Below, one piece after another: positions 60,476-64,000 of a stretch of 64,000 nucleotides of DNA. Within the stretch, counting starts at the first letter, position 1. Every line of letters begins with the position of its first letter. The notes beneath the pieces are model-generated. The model was not told the origin of the DNA and did no database searches. It saw only the letters and a list, made by a program, of their open reading frames with translations. The position numbers were made by a program, and so were the translations under genes. The DNA is from Magnetospirillum sp. (lineage in GTDB: Bacteria > Pseudomonadota > Alphaproteobacteria > Rhodospirillales > Magnetospirillaceae), in NCBI GenBank assembly GCA_024707145.1, contig JANQAI010000013.1, forward strand, positions 112,588-176,587. The letters run 5' to 3'.

Positions 60476-62155
60476 ATGGAACCGCTGGTCCGCCTGGACG
60501 ACGTGGTCAAGAGCTTCGGCGCCGTGAGCGCCGTCGCCGGCATCACCGCGTCCATCGAACCGGGGCGGGTGACCGGTCTGGTGGGGGCCGACGGCGCCGG
60601 CAAGACCACCCTGCTGCGGCTGATGGCCGGGCTGCTGAAGCCCGATGCCGGGCGGGTGGCGGCGGTGGCCGAGATGGGCTACATGCCGCAGCGCTTCGGT
60701 CTCTACGAAGACCTGACCGTGGCCGAGAACCTGTCGCTCTATGCCGATCTGCGCGGCCTGGCCCCGGCCGACCGGGCCGGCGCCTTCGCACGCCTGCTGG
60801 CCTTTTCCGGCCTGGGCGGGTTCGAGGCCCGGCTGGCCGGCAAGCTGTCGGGCGGCATGAAGCAGAAGCTGGGGCTGGCCTGCGCCCTGGTGGCGACGCC
60901 CCGGCTGCTGTTGCTGGACGAGCCCTCGGTGGGCGTCGACCCGGTGTCTCGGCGCGAGCTGTGGCGCATGGTCCACCAACTGGCCGGCGAGGGTGTCGGC
61001 GTGGTGTGGTCCACCGCCTATCTTGACGAGGCCGAGCGCTGCCACGGCGTGCTGCTGCTGGACCAGGGCCGGCTGGTCTATGGCGGCCCGCCCAAGGCGC
61101 TGACCGAGCGGGTGGCCGGTCGCAGCTTCGCCGTGCGCGGCGGGCACGACCGCCGTGCCGTGCAAGCCGCCGCCCGCCGCCTTCCCGGCATCGCCGACGC
61201 GCTGATCCAGGGCGCCGCCGTGCGGCTGGTGACGGCGGCGGGCGCCGCGCCGCCCAGTTCCGCCGACCTGGGCGCGCCCGAGGCGGTGGTCGAGCCGGTG
61301 GCGCCCCGCTTCGAGGATGCCTTCATCGCCCTGCTGGACCGCAACGCCGGCCCGCCGCCGGTGCTGCCCGACATCGTGCACCATCCGCGTCCGCGTGCGG
61401 GCGCGGTGGTGGAGGCTGCCGGCCTGGTGCGCCGCTTCGGCGACTTCACCGCCGTCGACCATGTGGGCTTCACCGTGGCGCCGGGCGAGATCTTCGGCCT
61501 GCTGGGCCCCAACGGCGCCGGCAAGTCCACCACCTTCCGCATGCTGTGCGGGCTGATGGAACCCACCTCGGGCACCGCCCGCGTCGCCGGCATCGACCTG
61601 GCGACGGCGGCGCCCGAGGCCAAGCAGCGCCTGGGCTACATGTCGCAGAAATTCTCGCTCTATCCCGATCTGTCGGTGCGCCAGAACCTGGATTTCTTCG
61701 CTGGGGTCTACGGCCTGGCCGGGCGGCGCCGGCGCGAGGTCTCGGCCGCCATGCTGGAGGTGTTCGGGCTGGCGCCCCTGGCCGATACCGATGCCGGCCA
61801 GTTGCCGCTGGGCTTCAAGCAGCGCCTGGCCTTGGCCGCCGCCATCCTGCACGGTCCCGACATCCTGTTCCTGGACGAGCCGACCTCGGGCGTCGATCCA
61901 TTGGTGCGGCGCGAGTTCTGGGGCCATATCAACGCCATGGCGGCCGACGGCGTCGCCGTGCTGGTGACCACCCATTTTCTCGACGAGGCCGAGTATTGCG
62001 ACCGCATCGGCATCGTCTACAAAGGCCGGCTGATCGCGCTGGGCAGTCCCGACGAGATCAAGGCCGGGCAGGCCACGCCCGAACGCCCCGACCCCACGCT
62101 GGAGGACGCCTTCGTCGCCCTGGTGGAAACCGCCGACCGCGAGGTGCCGTCATGA
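60476..62155 (+). CDS. ABC exporter ATPase with two nucleotide-binding domains (YbhF-like)
   Basis: This 559-residue protein holds two ATPase domains. Domain 1 has Walker A GADGAGKTT and signature LSGGMKQKL, but STAYLDEAE replaces the H-loop His. Domain 2 has GPNGAGKST, a degenerate signature LPLGFKQRL and a normal VTTHFLDEAE. The asymmetry implies one working and one altered ATP site and is shared with YbhF. It starts 11 bases after the adaptor gene and powers the two permeases that follow. Confidence 0.92.
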   Translation: MEPLVRLDDVVKSFGAVSAVAGITASIEPGRVTGLVGADGAGKTTLLRLMAGLLKPDAGRVAAVAEMGYMPQRFGLYEDLTVAENLSLYADLRGLAPADRAGAFARLLAFSGLGGFEARLAGKLSGGMKQKLGLACALVATPRLLLLDEPSVGVDPVSRRELWRMVHQLAGEGVGVVWSTAYLDEAERCHGVLLLDQGRLVYGGPPKALTERVAGRSFAVRGGHDRRAVQAAARRLPGIADALIQGAAVRLVTAAGAAPPSSADLGAPEAVVEPVAPRFEDAFIALLDRNAGPPPVLPDIVHHPRPRAGAVVEAAGLVRRFGDFTAVDHVGFTVAPGEIFGLLGPNGAGKSTTFRMLCGLMEPTSGTARVAGIDLATAAPEAKQRLGYMSQKFSLYPDLSVRQNLDFFAGVYGLAGRRRREVSAAMLEVFGLAPLADTDAGQLPLGFKQRLALAAAILHGPDILFLDEPTSGVDPLVRREFWGHINAMAADGVAVLVTTHFLDEAEYCDRIGIVYKGRLIALGSPDEIKAGQATPERPDPTLEDAFVALVETADREVPS

Positions 62156-63264
62156 TCCGCCGCCTCTGGGCCCTGGTCCGCAAGGAGATGCTGCAGATCG
62201 TGCGCGATCCCTCCAGCATCGTCATCGCCCTGGTGCTGCCGGTGGTGCTGCTTCTGCTGTTCGGCTACGGTGTGTCGCTGGATGCCCGCCACGTCACCCT
62301 GGCGGTGGTGGTGCCGGAACCGACGCCCCGCACCGCCAGCCTGGTGTCGGCCTTCGCCAACTCGCCCTATTTCCGCGTCGAGGAACTGCGTTTCCGCCAG
62401 CCGGCGGAAGCGGGGCTGGTGGCCGGGCGCTATCGCGGTGTGGTGCTGGTGGCCGAGGATTTCGACGCCAAGGCCGCGCGCAATGCGGAAGCGCCCATCC
62501 AGGTGCTGCTGGACGGCACCGACGCCAATACCGCCCGGCTGGTGAAGGGCTATGCCGAGGGCGTCTGGGCCGTCTGGCTGGGCCACGAGGCCCGCGACGC
62601 CGGCCAGCGGCTGGGGGTGCCGGTCACCGCCGAGACGCGGGTATGGTTCAACGAGGCGCTGGAATCGCGCAACTTCCTGGTGCCCGGCCTGATCGCCATC
62701 AACATGACCCTGGTGGGCACCATCCTCACCGCCCTGGTGGTGGCGCGGGAATGGGAGCGCGGCACCATGGAGGCCATGATCGCCACGCCCGTCGGCGCGG
62801 TGGAGCTGCTGGTGGGCAAGCTGCTGCCCTATTTCGTGCTGGGCATGGGCGGCATGGCGCTGTCGGTGCTGCTGGCCTTGTATCTGTTCCACGTGCCGCT
62901 GCGGGGCTCGCTGTGGGTGCTGGTGGCGGTGTCGGCGCTGTTCCTGGTGGGCGCGCTCAACATGGGCCTGCTGATCTCCACCGTCGCCCGGAACCAGTTC
63001 GTCGCCGGCCAGATCGCCATCGTCTCGGCCTTCCTGCCCGCCTTCATGCTGTCGGGCTTCGTGTTCGAGCCGTCCAGCATGCCGCTGTGGATCGAGGCCC
63101 TGTCCCACGTGGTCGCCGCCCGCTATTTCGTCACCTGCCTGCAGACCATCTTCATGGCCGGCGACGTGTGGAGCGTGATCCTGCCCAATGCCGGGGCGCT
63201 GCTGCTGATCGCCGCCATCCTGGGCGGTCTCACCTTGCGGCGCACCAAGAAGAGCCTGGAGTGA
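62152..63264 (+). CDS. ABC-2 type permease (YbhS-like)
   Basis: The 370-residue protein has one N-terminal membrane helix (about 23-43), a large extracytoplasmic domain and five C-terminal helices, the ABC-2 exporter layout. Conserved stretches include REWERGTMEAMIATPV and the late NQFVAGQIAIVSAFLPAFMLSGF. Its ATG overlaps the ATPase stop by four bases, so subunits are made together. Substrate is unknown; YbhFSR systems have been linked to drug or cation export. Confidence 0.9.
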   Translation: MIRRLWALVRKEMLQIVRDPSSIVIALVLPVVLLLLFGYGVSLDARHVTLAVVVPEPTPRTASLVSAFANSPYFRVEELRFRQPAEAGLVAGRYRGVVLVAEDFDAKAARNAEAPIQVLLDGTDANTARLVKGYAEGVWAVWLGHEARDAGQRLGVPVTAETRVWFNEALESRNFLVPGLIAINMTLVGTILTALVVAREWERGTMEAMIATPVGAVELLVGKLLPYFVLGMGGMALSVLLALYLFHVPLRGSLWVLVAVSALFLVGALNMGLLISTVARNQFVAGQIAIVSAFLPAFMLSGFVFEPSSMPLWIEALSHVVAARYFVTCLQTIFMAGDVWSVILPNAGALLLIAAILGGLTLRRTKKSLE

Positions 63265-63268
63265 CGCC

Positions 63269-64000
63269 ATGTGGGGACGCATCTGGGCGCTGGTCGTCAA
63301 GGAACTGCTGTCAGTGTGGCGCGACCGGAAAAGCCGCTTCGTGCTGATCGTGCCGCCGCTGATCCAGATGGCCGTGTTCTCCTACGCCGCCACCTACGAC
63401 GTCACCGACGTGACCCTGGCGCTCTACAACCAGGACACCGGCTTGGCCTCGCGCGAGCTGGTGGCGCGCATCCAGGGCTCGCCCACTTTCGCCAGGCTCC
63501 AGCCCGTGGACAGCGAGGCGGCGCTGGCGGCGGCCATCGATTCCGCGACGCCATGGCCGCCTTGCGCATCCCCGAGGACTTCTCCCGCCGGGTCGAGGCC
63601 GGCATTCCCGCCAGCGTGCAGATCGTGCTGGATGGCCGGCGCTCCAACACCGCGCAGATCGCCGCCGGCTACCTTACCACCATGATCATCGAGCATAATG
63701 CCGCCATCGCCGCCCGGGCCGGGGGTTCCGCCGGGCCGGCCCTGGTGACGCGGGTGTGGTTCAACCCCAATCTGGAAAGCCTGTGGGTGGTGGTGCCCGG
63801 TCTGGTGGGGGTGCTGACCCAGGTGGTGGCGCTGGTGGTCACCGGCCTGTCGGTGGCGCGCGAGCGTGAACTCGGAACCTTCGAGCAATTGCTGGTCACG
63901 CCGCTGCGGCCGTGGGAAATCCTGGTGGGCAAGACCGCGCCCGGCCTGCTCATCGGCCTGGCCGAGGGCTCCATCATCATCCTGGCCAGCCAGCTGTGGT
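63269..64000 (+). CDS. ABC-2 type permease (YbhR-like), frameshifted, 3' end outside window
   Basis: The second permease of the exporter starts four bases after the first, with an N-terminal helix and the start of the extracytoplasmic domain (QMAVFSYAATYDVTDVTLAL). The frame breaks at 63541, where ATCGATTCCGC lacks one T; adding it gives AIDFRDAMAALRIPEDF and restores the domain up to RERELGTFEQLLVTPLRPWE at the window edge. The C-terminal helices lie beyond the window. Confidence 0.85.

Overview
The window is about 64 kb of GC-rich DNA packed with genes on both strands. Gene content points to an alphaproteobacterium of the Rhodospirillaceae, most likely Magnetospirillum or a close relative. 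The pointers are a circularly permuted two-piece tmRNA next to an alpha-type sspB, the order hflK-hflC-DUF2065-degP, class I and class II fumarases together, CsbD and DUF2934 proteins, and many signalling genes. Genus is inference; no magnetosome gene, rRNA, ordinary tRNA, CRISPR array, prophage or transposase gene was seen.

Layout. 1-4.4 kb: the end of a formyltransferase, a membrane SpoIIE phosphatase fused to an RsbW-like kinase domain with its STAS partner, and a small unknown gene. 4.4-10.2 kb: the rod-shape operon mreB-mreC-mreD-mrdA-rodA (minus strand). 10.3-18.8 kb: leuA, then ilvB-ilvH-ilvC, with catalase and a histidine kinase between. 18.9-22.8 kb: miaA, a GxxExxY gene flanked by short repeats, serB, and a membrane protein plus MarR pair behind twin operators. 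23-28.3 kb: the degP/hflKC membrane quality-control cluster, divergent from mrp. 28.4-31.1 kb: patatin, ssrA and sspB. 31.2-39.1 kb: both fumarases, a lone beta-barrel protein, DUF983, SEC-C, two tandem FlaF-like/DUF2934 paralogues, a 474-bp palindromic element and small stress or regulatory genes. 39.2-53.5 kb: cyclic-di-GMP signalling genes (GGDEF, HD-GYP, hybrid kinase, REC-REC-GGDEF) interleaved with a glycogen debranching-type enzyme, ppc and pepN. 53.5-64 kb: a deoxyribosyltransferase, a MacA-MacB-NodT-type tripartite exporter, YajQ, and a YbhGFSR-like ABC exporter cut by the window end.

Three things stand out. First, ten genes carry 14 single-base frame breaks. At least ten are one-base gains, eight of them at the hexamer GAGCTG or its complement, and ilvB has lost its cofactor-binding Asp through what looks like two compensating indels. 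This looks more like a systematic sequence error than decay. Second, a 49-nt hairpin repeat occurs twice, with a compensatory base-pair change. One copy lies in frame inside macB and supplies part of an extra linker. Third, the element after fumC has perfect 18-bp terminal inverted repeats and supplies the fumC stop codon.

Cell shape (mre/mrd), branched-chain amino-acid synthesis (ilv/leu), trans-translation with adaptor-guided proteolysis (ssrA/sspB, degP, hflKC), central carbon metabolism (fumarases, ppc) and cyclic-di-GMP or phosphorelay signalling are the main themes.
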